NCBI GenBank assembly: GCA_044227095.1
Contig: JBGAFV010000001.1
Location: 248,001-312,000, forward strand
DNA: 64,000 nucleotides
From: JACMLD01 sp044227095
GTDB taxonomy: Bacteria; Bacteroidota; Bacteroidia; Chitinophagales; Chitinophagaceae
Reading direction: 5' to 3'
Numbering within the stretch: position 1 is the first letter of the stretch; every line of letters begins with the position of its first letter. Below are positions 24,515 through 33,816 of this stretch, piece after piece. Both the position numbers and the translations under genes were made by a program. The notes below the pieces were generated by a model. It did not search any database. It saw only the letters and a program-made list of their open reading frames with translations, and had not been told where the DNA came from.

Positions 24515-26113
24515 ATGAAAAAAAACTGGCTGTTTTGTTTCCTGTTTCCGGTTATTATTACCCACGCACAAAGAAATTACTCCAATACATCTATAAATGT
24601 ACTTCACTATACTTTTATGCTGCAGCTTAACGATGCAGATAACAATATAAAAGGTGAAGCTATTGTAACTGCAAAATTTTTAAACGCCGCTACTGCTATT
24701 GAACTCGATCTTGTAAAGAAAAACGAAAGCGGCAAGGGCATGACGGTGGCAGCAGTTAAAGAAAACAACAAACCAATTTCATTTACACAAAATGAAGAAA
24801 CGCTTCACATTAGCACTAATGCCCAACCCGGCGATACGGTGAATTATACTATAACTTACGAAGGCATACCTGCAGACGGTTTAATAATAGATAAAAACAA
24901 ATACGGCCACCGCACTTTCTTTGGCGATAACTGGCCCAACCGTGCACACAACTGGTTGCCTTGTATTGATAACCCGCTCGACAAAGCAGCTGTAGATTTT
25001 ATTGTTACCTCTCCGGAACATTACCAGGTAGTAGCAAATGGTGTACAGGTAGAAGAAAATAACCTGCCCAACCACCTTAAACAAACACACTGGAAAGAAA
25101 CAGTTGATTTACCCACAAAAATTATGGTAATAGGCGCTGCAGATTTTGCGGTTAACTATGCTGGTGATGTTGATTGCATACCTGTTTCATCGTGGGTATA
25201 TCCCGAAAATAAAGACGCTGGTTTTTATGATTATGCACTGGCAAAAGACATTCTTCCATTCTTTACAAAAAATGTAGGGCCTTATGCCTACAAGAAACTG
25301 GCAAACGTACAATCTAAAACAAGGTTTGGAGGAATGGAAAATGCCAGTACTATTTTTTATTACGAAAACTCTGTACAGGGTGATAGAAAAGTAGAAGCAC
25401 TGATTACGCATGAAGTAGCACACCAGTGGTTTGGCAATTCTGCTACAGAAGCAAGCTGGCCGCATATATGGCTTAGCGAAGGATTTGCTACTTACATGAC
25501 GCACTTATATCTTGAAAACAAATATGGCATTGATACTTTACAAAAACGTTTAAAAGACGATCGTGAAAAAATAATTGCATTTGCTCAAAAAAAATATACC
25601 CCTGTAGTAGATACCACTATTACCAGCAATTATTTTCAATTGCTTAATGCCAACAGTTACCAGAAAGGCGGATGGATATTGCATATGCTAAGAAGAAAAT
25701 TGGGCGATACAATTTTCTGGCAAAGCATTAGAAACTATTATGCGCAATATGCAGGTAAAAACGCTACAACAAATGATTTAAGAAGAACAATGGAATCAGC
25801 AAGCGGGCAAGATCTTCAGAATTTCTTTAAGCAATGGTTGTATACGGCAGGACATCCTGTACTAGCTACCAGTTGGAAATACAATCAAAAGAAAAAAACA
25901 CTAACGATAACTATAGAGCAAAAACAGCAATCGCTTTTTGAATTTCCCCTGGAAATAAATATTGCATCTGCCAGCGGAAACTTATTGCAAACAATAGCAG
26001 TTAAAGACAAATCAACAACAATAGAAATATCACTGCCGGCAAAGCCAGTAAAGATTAGCCTCGATCCCAATATCAATTTATTGTTTGAAGGAGAAGTGCG
26101 TGAAATAAAATAA
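24515..26113 (+). CDS. M1 family aminopeptidase, exported
   Basis: A 532-residue zinc aminopeptidase with a signal peptide ending THAQ. The zinc site is complete: His299-Glu300-x-x-His303 in HEVAHQWFG and Glu322 in WLSEGFATYM. The substrate motif is GGMENAS. The protein stops soon after the catalytic and linker domains and so lacks the large helical C-terminal domain of full-length M1 enzymes, ending instead in a beta-sandwich-like segment. Short secreted M1 peptidases of this type are usual in the phylum. It is probably periplasmic and is followed 21 bp later by a small ORF. Confidence 0.9.
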   Translation: MKKNWLFCFLFPVIITHAQRNYSNTSINVLHYTFMLQLNDADNNIKGEAIVTAKFLNAATAIELDLVKKNESGKGMTVAAVKENNKPISFTQNEETLHISTNAQPGDTVNYTITYEGIPADGLIIDKNKYGHRTFFGDNWPNRAHNWLPCIDNPLDKAAVDFIVTSPEHYQVVANGVQVEENNLPNHLKQTHWKETVDLPTKIMVIGAADFAVNYAGDVDCIPVSSWVYPENKDAGFYDYALAKDILPFFTKNVGPYAYKKLANVQSKTRFGGMENASTIFYYENSVQGDRKVEALITHEVAHQWFGNSATEASWPHIWLSEGFATYMTHLYLENKYGIDTLQKRLKDDREKIIAFAQKKYTPVVDTTITSNYFQLLNANSYQKGGWILHMLRRKLGDTIFWQSIRNYYAQYAGKNATTNDLRRTMESASGQDLQNFFKQWLYTAGHPVLATSWKYNQKKKTLTITIEQKQQSLFEFPLEINIASASGNLLQTIAVKDKSTTIEISLPAKPVKISLDPNINLLFEGEVREIK

Positions 26114-26134
26114 ACATTCCTTTAAATTGTACAC

Positions 26135-26326
26135 ATGACCATCAAAGAAAAAGTGCAGGAAAAAGAAAAAGCTGTAAAGACATTACTAGACGGATTAAGA
26201 AATCATCTCAACAGCAAGCGCATTGAATTTGATAAAGCCCCCAACTCATGGGAGTACATCAGCACACTTGGCATTACAGAAACCAAACTAAAAGAGCTGT
26301 TAGATTATTTGAAGGAGACGGTGTAA
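26135..26326 (+). CDS. Small conserved-looking protein of unknown function
   Basis: A 63-residue, highly charged, mostly helical ORF (IKEKVQEKEKAVKTLLDGLR, then SWEYISTLGITETKLKELLDYL). It starts with ATG 21 bp after the M1 aminopeptidase stop and has clean coding-like composition. I do not recognise a family. It could be co-transcribed with the peptidase. Confidence 0.5.
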   Translation: MTIKEKVQEKEKAVKTLLDGLRNHLNSKRIEFDKAPNSWEYISTLGITETKLKELLDYLKETV

Positions 26327-26442
26327 ATACCAGAAAATACTTGCTTCTAACTTGCAGCCGCAAAAATGCGACTTCATTTTTTTTCATTATTCAGCCGGGG
26401 AAGACAGTGATCTTGGAACGTCAGTTCTACTAAATTACTTGC

Positions 26443-26471
26443 AGATGGTATCACAAAATGTGATACCATCT
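26443..26471. terminator. Perfect 13-bp hairpin after the small ORF
   Basis: Positions 26443-26455 pair perfectly with 26459-26471 around an AAA loop (AGATGGTATCACA arm). A T-rich stretch follows but not a pure T run. It is the only notable structure in the 387-bp gap before yifB; the rest contains short fragments such as GGGTTCGAGACTTGGCACTT and shows no ORF. Confidence 0.6.
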
Positions 26472-26713
26472 CATTTATTTCTTTTGCGGTCATTTGAAAC
26501 ATAAAATCTTTAGGAAATAGCTTTTATAAAAATAATTCTTTTAAAAATCAGGGTTCGAGACTTGGCACTTCGAATTTGATTACTATTTCATCTTATAAAT
26601 AAAATTCACCATTCAACCCCTCGCCACTGGCGCAATTAATCCGTTTACAAAATATTACAGATGATCATTAATCTTCACAGATCATCGTAAAATAATTTAT
26701 TTACTTTCAGCGC

Positions 26714-28255
26714 ATGCTGGTAAAAACTTTTGGAAGCGCCGTATACGGTGTAGAAGCTATAACAATAACTGTAGAAGTAAATGTACTGAGAGGAAAAAAG
26801 TATTTCATTGTTGGTTTGCCAGACAATGCAGTGAAAGAAAGTTTGCAACGTGTAGAAAGCGCATTAAAAAGCAACGATTACCATATGCCACGAACAAAGC
26901 TGGTGGTTAACCTCGCCCCTGCCGATATTAAAAAAAGTGGTTCTGCCTTTGATCTTCCTATGGCAATTGGCGTATTAGGTGCATCAGAACAACTGGACAA
27001 TCCAGAAAAACTTACTGAATATATAATGATGGGTGAACTTAGCCTCGATGGTACCATTCAACCTATAAAAGGTGCATTGCCTATAGCCATCACTGCAAAA
27101 AAAGAAGGTTATAAAGGTTTGATTGTGCCGCTGCAAAATGCACGTGAAGCAGCAATGGTAACTGGTATTGATGTATACGGCGTAAAGCATATTAAAGAAG
27201 TGATTGATTTTTTTACCAACCCATCCTCATTACAACCAACTGTTGTAAATGCAAGAGATGAATTTTTTCATTCGCAATACGATTTTGAATTTGATTTCAA
27301 TGATGTAAAAGGACAGGAAAATATAAAACGAGCACTGGAGATTGCAGCAGCAGGCGGACATAATGCAATATTAATTGGCCCACCCGGCGCTGGTAAAACG
27401 ATGCTGGCAAAAAGATTGCCTACTATACTTCCGCCGCTTACATTGCACGAAGCATTGGAAACAACAAAAATTCATAGCGTAGCAGGTAAGCTTCCGGAAA
27501 ATGCTACGCTCATTTCCAAACGTCCGTTCCGCAGTCCGCACCATACGGTTTCTGATGCTGCATTGGTTGGTGGTGGTGGCATACCACAACCCGGAGAAAT
27601 TTCTTTAGCGCATAATGGTGTTTTGTTTTTAGATGAATTGCCCGAGTTTAAAAGAACTGCATTGGAAGTAATGCGACAGCCAATGGAAGAAAGAAAGGTA
27701 AACATCAGCAGAGCAAGAGTAGCGTTTGATTTTCCTGCAAGCTTTATGCTGATTGCTTCTATGAATCCCTGCCCCTGCGGTTATTACAATCATCCTGAAA
27801 AAGAATGCAGTTGTCCGCCCGGCGCAGTACATAAATACCTCAATAAAATTTCAGGTCCACTGCTGGATCGTATTGATCTGCATGTGGAAGTAACACCTGT
27901 TCCTTTCAGTGAATTGTCTTCTATAAAAAATACGGAAAGCTCTTCCGCTATTCGTGAACGTGTAATTAAAGCAAGATCAATACAAGCGTTGCGCTATAAA
28001 GAAAATCCCGGCATTTATGCCAATGCGCAAATGAGCAGCAAAATGCTAAAAGACATTTGTGTTATTGATAACACTGGTCAAACTTTATTAAAAGCTGCAA
28101 TGAACAAACTAAACCTTTCTGCACGTGCTTACGATCGCATTCTTAAAGTGAGTAGAACAATAGCAGATCTCGCTGCAAGCGAAAGAATTTTACCCGAACA
28201 TCTTGCCGAAGCTATTCAGTACAGGAGTTTGGATAGAGAAGGTTGGGCGGGGTAG
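26714..28255 (+). CDS. YifB/ComM family Mg-chelatase-like AAA+ ATPase
   Basis: A 513-residue protein. The N-terminal domain (residues 1-190) is the Lon-protease-like ChlI fold of the family (GSAVYGVEAITITVEVNV, GLPDNAVKESLQRVESAL). The AAA+ core has Walker A GPPGAGKTMLAKRLP and Walker B GVLFLDELPEF, and a Cys-rich insertion PCPCGYYNHPEKECSCPPG follows. The C-terminal Mg_chelatase_C segment is YDRILKVSRTIADLA. The homologue ComM aids branch migration during natural transformation. The TAG stop is immediately followed by a GTCGATAGT-type repeat. Confidence 0.92.
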   Translation: MLVKTFGSAVYGVEAITITVEVNVLRGKKYFIVGLPDNAVKESLQRVESALKSNDYHMPRTKLVVNLAPADIKKSGSAFDLPMAIGVLGASEQLDNPEKLTEYIMMGELSLDGTIQPIKGALPIAITAKKEGYKGLIVPLQNAREAAMVTGIDVYGVKHIKEVIDFFTNPSSLQPTVVNARDEFFHSQYDFEFDFNDVKGQENIKRALEIAAAGGHNAILIGPPGAGKTMLAKRLPTILPPLTLHEALETTKIHSVAGKLPENATLISKRPFRSPHHTVSDAALVGGGGIPQPGEISLAHNGVLFLDELPEFKRTALEVMRQPMEERKVNISRARVAFDFPASFMLIASMNPCPCGYYNHPEKECSCPPGAVHKYLNKISGPLLDRIDLHVEVTPVPFSELSSIKNTESSSAIRERVIKARSIQALRYKENPGIYANAQMSSKMLKDICVIDNTGQTLLKAAMNKLNLSARAYDRILKVSRTIADLAASERILPEHLAEAIQYRSLDREGWAG

Positions 28256-28499
28256 TTAGTCGGGAGTCTGTAGTCGATAGTAGTTTGATGCTTGGATTTC
28301 TGATTGCGGGATTTGGTAATCTTGAGATTTGGTTTGAAAATCAACCTAGCGCAAATCACGAAATTCCGAAATCACAAAATCAACAATTCGCCTTAAAATT
28401 TCTGATTGCGGGATTTGGTAATCTTGAGATTTGGTTTGAAAATCAACCTAGCGCAAATCGAGAAATCCCGAAATCTCAAAATCACTCAATTCAGCAATC
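28256..28499. repeat. 102-bp direct repeat next to a GACTATCGACT-type arm
   Basis: TTAGTCGGGAGTCTGTAGTC (28256-28275) is the reverse complement of the family seen near ubiE. It is followed by two tandem copies of a 102-bp unit (28296-28397 and 28398-28499). The first 62 bp are identical, and the rest differ by scattered substitutions. Each unit contains words that are inverted within it (GCGGGATTTGG against AAATCCCGAAATC). A 103-codon ORF across the region simply translates the repeat and is rejected. Confidence 0.75.
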
Positions 28500-28588
28500 C
28501 CAACGAAAATCTTCCCATATATCCCGAACTTATCCGAACTTTCAGACCTTTTAATGGTTAAACACCCTGTTCGCTATAAATTACTGTT

Positions 28589-30346
28589 ATGAAGATATTG
28601 TTACTGTATTTAAAGCCGTATAAATGGCTCCTTGTTTTAGCTCTTATACTGGCCGCCATCAACCAGGTATTTTCTATGCTGGATCCATATTTCTTTGGAA
28701 AGATGGTAGACGATTATGCTACAAAACCGCATAAGCATAACCAGAGCCAGTATGTTTGGGGAGTAATCACCTATCTCGGCATCCTGGTAAGTGTAGCCAT
28801 GGTGTCAAGGATTGCAAAAGCTTTCCAGGATTATTTTGGCAATGTAGTAGTGCAAAAATTTGGTGCTAAAATTTTTACTGATGGCTTACAACATTCAATG
28901 AAACTGCCTTACCAGGAATTTGAAGATCAGCGAAGCGGTGAAACTTTATCAATACTTACCAAAGTAAGAACAGACACAGAAAAATTTATTATCTCCTTCA
29001 TTAATGTACTTTTTGGAATTATTGTAGGCGTTTTATTTGTATCGGTTTATTCTTTCCGTTTACACTGGTCTATTATGCCCATTTATTTAGGTGGCATGTT
29101 GCTTCTGGCATTACTTACCAGTTTATTAAGCAAGAAAATAAAAGTTATTCAAAAAACAATTGTTAAAGAAACAACGGCACTTGCAGGTACTACTACAGAA
29201 TCTTTACGCAACATAGAACTGGTAAAAAGCCTTGGGCTTACACAACAGGAAATAAGTCGCCTTAATAACAATACGTATAAAATCCTGGGGCTTGAATTAA
29301 GAAAAGTGAAAAGCATACGTACGTTGAGTTTTATACAGGGAACTTTTGTAAACTTTTTGCGGCAGGTAATTATGTTTACGCTTTTGTGGCTGGTGTTTAA
29401 AGACAAACTAACTGTAGGCCAGGTAATGACGCTGATGTTTTATTCCTTCTTCATCTTTGGACCGTTACAGGAAATTGGCAATATCATTCTATCTTACCGC
29501 GAAGCTGAAGCATCACTCAATAATTTTCATAACCTTATGCAGAAGAAACCGGAACAATTTCCGGCAAAACCTTTGCACCTTGGCCCTATTAAAGATCTTA
29601 GTTTTAAAAGTGTAGCCTTTAAACATGCATCTGCTACGCACAGGGCCATAGAAAACATCAGCTTTGATGTAAAGACCGGCGAAACGATTGCCTTTGTTGG
29701 GCCATCTGGTTCGGGAAAATCTACATTGATGAAATTACTGGTAGGTTTATACCGCCCGCTGGAAGGAAAGATTTTATACAACGGGCTTGATGAAACTGAA
29801 ATTAATTTTGAAGACCTGCGCAACCAGATTGGATTTGTAACACAGGATACACAATTGTTTGCAGGCACCATTAAAGAAAACCTGATGTTTGTAAATCCAT
29901 CTGCTACTGATGAAGATTTAAGGGATGTGCTGGATAAAGCTTCCTGCAATGGTTTGCTGTCAAGAGCAGAAAAAGGACTTGATACCATGATTGGTGAAGG
30001 CGGTTTAAAATTATCTGGGGGAGAAAAACAAAGACTTTCTATTGCACGGGCTTTACTGCGCAAACCCAAGCTATTAATTTTTGATGAAGCTACTTCTGCA
30101 TTGGATTCTTTAACCGAAGAAGAAATTACAGATACTATAAAAGATGTTTCTTCTCAGCAAAACCAGGTTACTGTATTGATTGCACACCGGCTTTCAACCA
30201 TTATGCATGCCGATAGAATTTATGTACTTGAAAGAGGTGTTGTAATTGAAACAGGCACACACAGTAAACTGCTGGAAGAAAAAGGACTTTATTACGCTAT
30301 GTGGCGCCAGCAGATTGGAGAAAGAAAGAGTTTGCACGTGGCGTAA
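28589..30346 (+). CDS. ABC exporter, fused permease and ATPase (MsbA-like)
   Basis: A 585-residue half-transporter with six predicted helices in residues 1-320 and a C-terminal nucleotide-binding domain. The ATPase has Walker A GPSGSGKST, the Q-loop FVTQDTQLF, signature LSGGEKQR, Walker B LLIFDEATSALD and the H-loop IAHRLST. It should work as a homodimer exporting lipid or drug-like substrates; MsbA-type lipid transport is one possibility. No partner half-transporter is adjacent. Confidence 0.9.
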   Translation: MKILLLYLKPYKWLLVLALILAAINQVFSMLDPYFFGKMVDDYATKPHKHNQSQYVWGVITYLGILVSVAMVSRIAKAFQDYFGNVVVQKFGAKIFTDGLQHSMKLPYQEFEDQRSGETLSILTKVRTDTEKFIISFINVLFGIIVGVLFVSVYSFRLHWSIMPIYLGGMLLLALLTSLLSKKIKVIQKTIVKETTALAGTTTESLRNIELVKSLGLTQQEISRLNNNTYKILGLELRKVKSIRTLSFIQGTFVNFLRQVIMFTLLWLVFKDKLTVGQVMTLMFYSFFIFGPLQEIGNIILSYREAEASLNNFHNLMQKKPEQFPAKPLHLGPIKDLSFKSVAFKHASATHRAIENISFDVKTGETIAFVGPSGSGKSTLMKLLVGLYRPLEGKILYNGLDETEINFEDLRNQIGFVTQDTQLFAGTIKENLMFVNPSATDEDLRDVLDKASCNGLLSRAEKGLDTMIGEGGLKLSGGEKQRLSIARALLRKPKLLIFDEATSALDSLTEEEITDTIKDVSSQQNQVTVLIAHRLSTIMHADRIYVLERGVVIETGTHSKLLEEKGLYYAMWRQQIGERKSLHVA

Positions 30347-30349
30347 AAC

Positions 30350-30385
30350 AAGTCCATAGTTTTATAGTTCATAGTCCGGAGTCCT
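30350..30385. repeat. AGTCCATAGT-family repeat
   Basis: AGTCCATAGT, ATAGTTCATAGTCCGGAGTC and related words start five bases after the ABC exporter stop. They match the arms at 13788-13829 and 40066-40089. Confidence 0.6.
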
Positions 30386-30523
30386 TCTATTCGTAATTGC
30401 TGTATTATTTGCACTTTTATTTTATACGGAGGCAAAAATTAAAAAATGCATTTGTGAATTGACAACTATGAATTATCGAACACAGAATTTTGCTCTCAAC
30501 TCACGATTCACGTCTCACGAATA

Positions 30524-30558
30524 AAAAAAGCCCCCGGAAAAAATCCAGGGGCTTTTTG
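30524..30558. terminator. Bidirectional terminator between convergent genes
   Basis: The stem GCCCC-GGA pairs with TCC-GGGGC across a single C/A mismatch, flanked by an A run on the left and a T run on the right. It can serve both the ABC exporter and the TonB receptor. The hairpin at 39933-39961 has the same design. Confidence 0.8.
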
Positions 30559-30630
30559 TTATGCGATTGGGTTAGTAATCGTTTTATAAACGCTCAAAAA
30601 GAAATATTAGTATGTGAAAATTAAAAATGT

Positions 30631-30745
30631 CGCACAGAGCAAGCAGAGTAAAACAGAGATAGAAAAACAACCACCCATCTTTTCTCTGCAAACTCTGTTT
30701 ACCCTGCCAGAGATAATCATTTCTTACAAACCTTCTTTTCTCCTT
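30631..30745. repeat. CACAGAG-family inverted array
   Basis: CGCACAGAGCAAGCAGAGT and AAACAGAGATAGAAAAAC are answered by CTCTGCAAACTCTGTTTA and TTCTTTTCTCCTTTAACC downstream. The array is related to 4184-4350 and 48803-48978. It lies at the 3' side of the TonB receptor gene, in a 406-bp gap that also holds the two preceding features. Confidence 0.55.
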
Positions 30746-30752
30746 TAACCTC

Positions 30753-33239
30753 TTAATTTTTAAATGATAATGGTACATCTATCTTCAAACTAAAATTTCT
30801 ACCCATATTGTAAATGCCCAATCGTCCCCGCGGATCTGTTGGATAAGGTTCAAAATATTTTAACCTGCTGAGGTGATCCTGGTAAGCAACATCAAACAAA
30901 TTATTGCCAAACAGGTAAATGTTTAAAATAGTATTTCCCTTTTTATTGGTAATACCAGCGCCAACTCCTGCATTAAACAATGCATAGCCCGGCGTAGGTG
31001 TTTCTGTATTGTCTGTAAGATAAACCCTGTCCTGCTTTGCGTAATAAGCCAACTGCACTTTTACAAACCCGTTTACAATATGGCTTTTCTTTGCTTCAAA
31101 GTCAAACCGCAGTTCTGAAGTTCCATGAAGCGGTGGAATAAAAGGAACATACTTATTGCTATCTGATTGCAATTTTGGATCTATATCTTTATTACAACCA
31201 TATACAACTGAAATACTGTTTTCAAAATGCAATGGTTTTACAGGATGAATATCTACGCTTAATTCTCCTCCATATAAATTGGCTTTGCCCTGCTGAAATT
31301 TATAGGTTTGATTGCCTGGAACAATTACAGAATCTCCACCGATACTATTTAACAATCGCTGATTAAAAATATAATTGTTGATAGTATTGTTAAACAGGCC
31401 AAGCGTTATTACAGCATATCTTGAAGAATAAGTAAGGCCAAAATCTTCCTGTACACTAAATTCCGGTTTAAAATCAGCATCACCTATCTGGTAAATATTT
31501 GTACCGGGGTGTACACCATTGGCAGAAATTTCCAAAATATTAGGAGAGCGATAGCCACGGGAAACATTTGCTTTTACAGAAAGCTTTTCATTAAAATTAT
31601 AAGTAGCACCAAAACTTCCGGATAACCCGGAAAAATGATAACTGGTTTTACTGAAAGGATTATCTGCACCGGCAGTACCTGCATCTACCGGTTTGTCAAA
31701 ACCCGTTACGGGATCTGGCATTGTATACAATGCATCATTGCTGAATGAGCGGCTATCGTACCTCAATCCGCCTGCAATATCAAGTTTGCCCCATGTTTTT
31801 TTCAACAGCGCAAATGGGCCAACATCAAATTGATGGTAAGAAGGAATAATAAATTCTGTTCCGCCGGTTACATCATTTGTCTGGTACATGCCGTTAACCC
31901 CGGCAGATAAATTCCATCCATCAAACTCAGGAAAAAAATATTTTACATCGTAAGAATAGGTATTCAATTGCAGGTAAAGACCGGGTATATCATACAATAC
32001 CGGGTGACTGAATTCTCTCCGTACGCTACGCTGGTAGCCAAAATTAACTGCTAACCTTCCATTGCCAAGTGTAAAGTTATTGGCAGAATAAAAACGATAG
32101 TGCTGCACACGTTGGTGCAATGGCGTTATTGCATAAGATTTCAGTTCTGCATCAGTTACTATTGGCCTTATGGTATCTGCTTCAGAAATTTGTTTGGTAA
32201 ATCTTCTTGAGGCAGAATCGCGGCTGCCATCGGGTATCTCCTGCTGGTCATCATACAGTTCAATACCAATATGCGCATAGCCCCATTTTTTATGAAGACC
32301 GAATGATAAGCTTGCATCAGTTTCTTTAAAAGCTGTATTGTACACACGGCCATCGTATTTATTCTGATAATTGGTGGCTGTTTTATGAGAAAGCCTTCCC
32401 ATCCATTCAAAACCATTTTGGGTACCGGCCAGCATTGCAGAACCACCAAACAACCCGTTATTGCTTTGGTATTCGCCCATAATATTTCCAATAATCATTC
32501 CTTCGTGTGCAGGCTGGTATGGAATAAGGTTTACAACACCTGCTACTGCATCAGATCCATAACTTAAACTTGCAGGCCCTTTAATCACTTCTATTCTTTC
32601 AATGCCATACTGGTCTGCTTCAATGCCATGTTCATCGCCCCATTGTTGTCCCTCCTGTCGTACGCCATCGTACAAAGTAAGTATCCTGTTAAAACCAAGT
32701 CCGCGTATAAAAGGCTTTGAAACATTAGGCCCCGTTGTAAGGGCATTAACACCTGGCACTTTTGCAATAGCATCAATAATATTTGTGCTAAGGTTTTTTA
32801 CAATAAAATCGTGGTTAACAGCAACAATAGGAATAGGGCTTCTTTTTACCTGCGTGGCTTTAGAAACGCCTGTTACCACAACTGCGCTTTCTTCCACTAC
32901 ATTATCAGACAGTTCAAAATTCTCTGTAGTATTTCCATTGATTACTATATTTTTTGTAACCGATTTAAAACCGACTATTCCCGCTTCTATAAGATAAGTA
33001 CCAGCAGGAAGCGATTTAAAAACATAATTGCCTGCTGTATCTGCTATTGCACCAATTTTAAGATCCGATATATACACTGTAGCAGCAGGAAGCGGTTTGC
33101 CGTTTTTCTTTTCTGTAATTTTTCCTGATAACGATCCTATAACTGTAGTTCGCTTTGTGTTGATTTGTGCTGAACTGGTTTGCGAAAAGACCAAACAAAA
33201 GTTTATTAAAAATATACCAGGCTGTATAATAAATTTCAT
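30753..33239 (-). CDS. TonB-dependent outer-membrane receptor
   Basis: An 828-residue receptor when started at ATG 33239, which places the signal peptide (ending TSSAQ) at the N-terminus. A carboxypeptidase-like regulatory domain follows (GSLSGKITEKKNGKPLPAAT...). Then come the plug (IIDAIAKVPGVNALTTG, GIERIEVIKGPASLSYGSDAVAGVVNLI) and the barrel, ending with an aromatic residue motif (LPLSFKN-type end). The substrate is not evident. The upstream LRGPP protein and a palindromic operator in front of it suggest uptake of a metal or metal complex. Confidence 0.9.
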   Translation of the reverse strand: MKFIIQPGIFLINFCLVFSQTSSAQINTKRTTVIGSLSGKITEKKNGKPLPAATVYISDLKIGAIADTAGNYVFKSLPAGTYLIEAGIVGFKSVTKNIVINGNTTENFELSDNVVEESAVVVTGVSKATQVKRSPIPIVAVNHDFIVKNLSTNIIDAIAKVPGVNALTTGPNVSKPFIRGLGFNRILTLYDGVRQEGQQWGDEHGIEADQYGIERIEVIKGPASLSYGSDAVAGVVNLIPYQPAHEGMIIGNIMGEYQSNNGLFGGSAMLAGTQNGFEWMGRLSHKTATNYQNKYDGRVYNTAFKETDASLSFGLHKKWGYAHIGIELYDDQQEIPDGSRDSASRRFTKQISEADTIRPIVTDAELKSYAITPLHQRVQHYRFYSANNFTLGNGRLAVNFGYQRSVRREFSHPVLYDIPGLYLQLNTYSYDVKYFFPEFDGWNLSAGVNGMYQTNDVTGGTEFIIPSYHQFDVGPFALLKKTWGKLDIAGGLRYDSRSFSNDALYTMPDPVTGFDKPVDAGTAGADNPFSKTSYHFSGLSGSFGATYNFNEKLSVKANVSRGYRSPNILEISANGVHPGTNIYQIGDADFKPEFSVQEDFGLTYSSRYAVITLGLFNNTINNYIFNQRLLNSIGGDSVIVPGNQTYKFQQGKANLYGGELSVDIHPVKPLHFENSISVVYGCNKDIDPKLQSDSNKYVPFIPPLHGTSELRFDFEAKKSHIVNGFVKVQLAYYAKQDRVYLTDNTETPTPGYALFNAGVGAGITNKKGNTILNIYLFGNNLFDVAYQDHLSRLKYFEPYPTDPRGRLGIYNMGRNFSLKIDVPLSFKN

Positions 33240-33400
33240 GCTGAATATTTTAAGCTGAAAAACCTGCACAGGTTTTTATTCCCTGATTTGATTTATCAGT
33301 ATTAATTAAGAGTATGCTGATGCTCCGGAGAAAAAGTCACCAGGGTACAGACAAATAAATCCGTTTGTTTAAATAAATTCTTATTGGGTTCAGAGCGTAC

Positions 33401-33739
33401 TTAAAGAGAAGAAGAAGGCGGTCCTCTTAATTGAAACAGAAAAACAGGAGAAGAATAAAAATGATACAGCGGTGAAGATTGCTGCACAGAAAAAACATGC
33501 ACAGCGGCAATATCAAAAAGCTGAACATTATTTGTAAAGGGAGATTCTGCTACAAGGTTATCGCATTTGCAAACAAAACCAGTATGCGTAACCTGTTTAT
33601 CGTTACCGGGTGAGGCAACAATTAATTTATCCTTGTGATTGGCTATAGCATCATGCAAAAACTTTTTGGGTGTAATGCTAAAGCTGAAAACTAAAAGCAA
33701 AACACCAGCTAATAACTGACGTATAATAGGTTTTTGCAA
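33401..33739 (-). CDS. Small exported protein with LRGPP-type tail
   Basis: A small protein with one hydrophobic N-terminal segment (LLAGVLLLVFSFSI), a CKCDN motif and the C-terminal tail FQLRGPPSSSL. Short proteins ending LRGPP or LRAPP are, by my recollection, often found beside TonB receptors and metal systems in Bacteroidota. The longer reading from ATG 33799 would start before a promoter and operator that lie within its first 20 codons. TTG 33739 (or TTG 33742) is therefore preferred, giving 112 residues. The start remains uncertain. The TonB receptor gene follows on the same strand. Confidence 0.6.
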   Translation of the reverse strand: MQKPIIRQLLAGVLLLVFSFSITPKKFLHDAIANHKDKLIVASPGNDKQVTHTGFVCKCDNLVAESPFTNNVQLFDIAAVHVFSVQQSSPLYHFYSSPVFLFQLRGPPSSSL

Positions 33740-33747
33740 CAAGAAAT

Positions 33748-33768
33748 ATTTGCTACTTTGTTGCAAAT
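33748..33768. promoter_or_regulatory. Palindromic operator, Fur-family-like
   Basis: The 21-bp sequence ATTTGCTACTTTGTTGCAAA+T is a palindrome of the TTGCAAC-AAA-GTTGCAA type with one mismatched pair. A further half-site TTTGCAAC lies at 33733-33740. It overlaps the -7 box of the LRGPP/TonB receptor unit. A 7-3-7 palindrome in this position resembles binding sites of Fur-family metal regulators (Zur-like); the identity of the regulator is inferred. Confidence 0.55.
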
Positions 33769-33771
33769 ATA
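33764..33771 (-). promoter_or_regulatory. -7 box upstream of the LRGPP protein and TonB receptor
   Basis: On the minus strand the sequence is TATATTTG, a perfect TAnnTTTG match, lying inside the palindromic operator. Repressor binding would block it directly. Confidence 0.5.
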
Positions 33772-33816
33772 AATATTGAAGCGCATATGATGCGGGCATT
33801 CACAAAAAAATGACAT

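Noticed and set aside
28296..28499. Possible CRISPR array
   Set aside because: Only two units of 102 bp, no short repeat-spacer alternation and no cas genes nearby.
28243..28554. 103-codon ORF with two 34-residue repeats
   Set aside because: It is the translation of the 102-bp tandem DNA repeat plus the GACTATCGACT arm and overlaps the end of yifB; there is no family-like sequence.
29527..30069. 180-codon minus-strand ORF inside the ABC exporter
   Set aside because: It is antisense to the conserved ATPase domain, whose motifs are certain.
33740..33799. N-terminal 20 codons of the LRGPP protein ORF from ATG 33799
   Set aside because: They contain a perfect -7 box and a palindromic operator, so they are more likely promoter than coding DNA.
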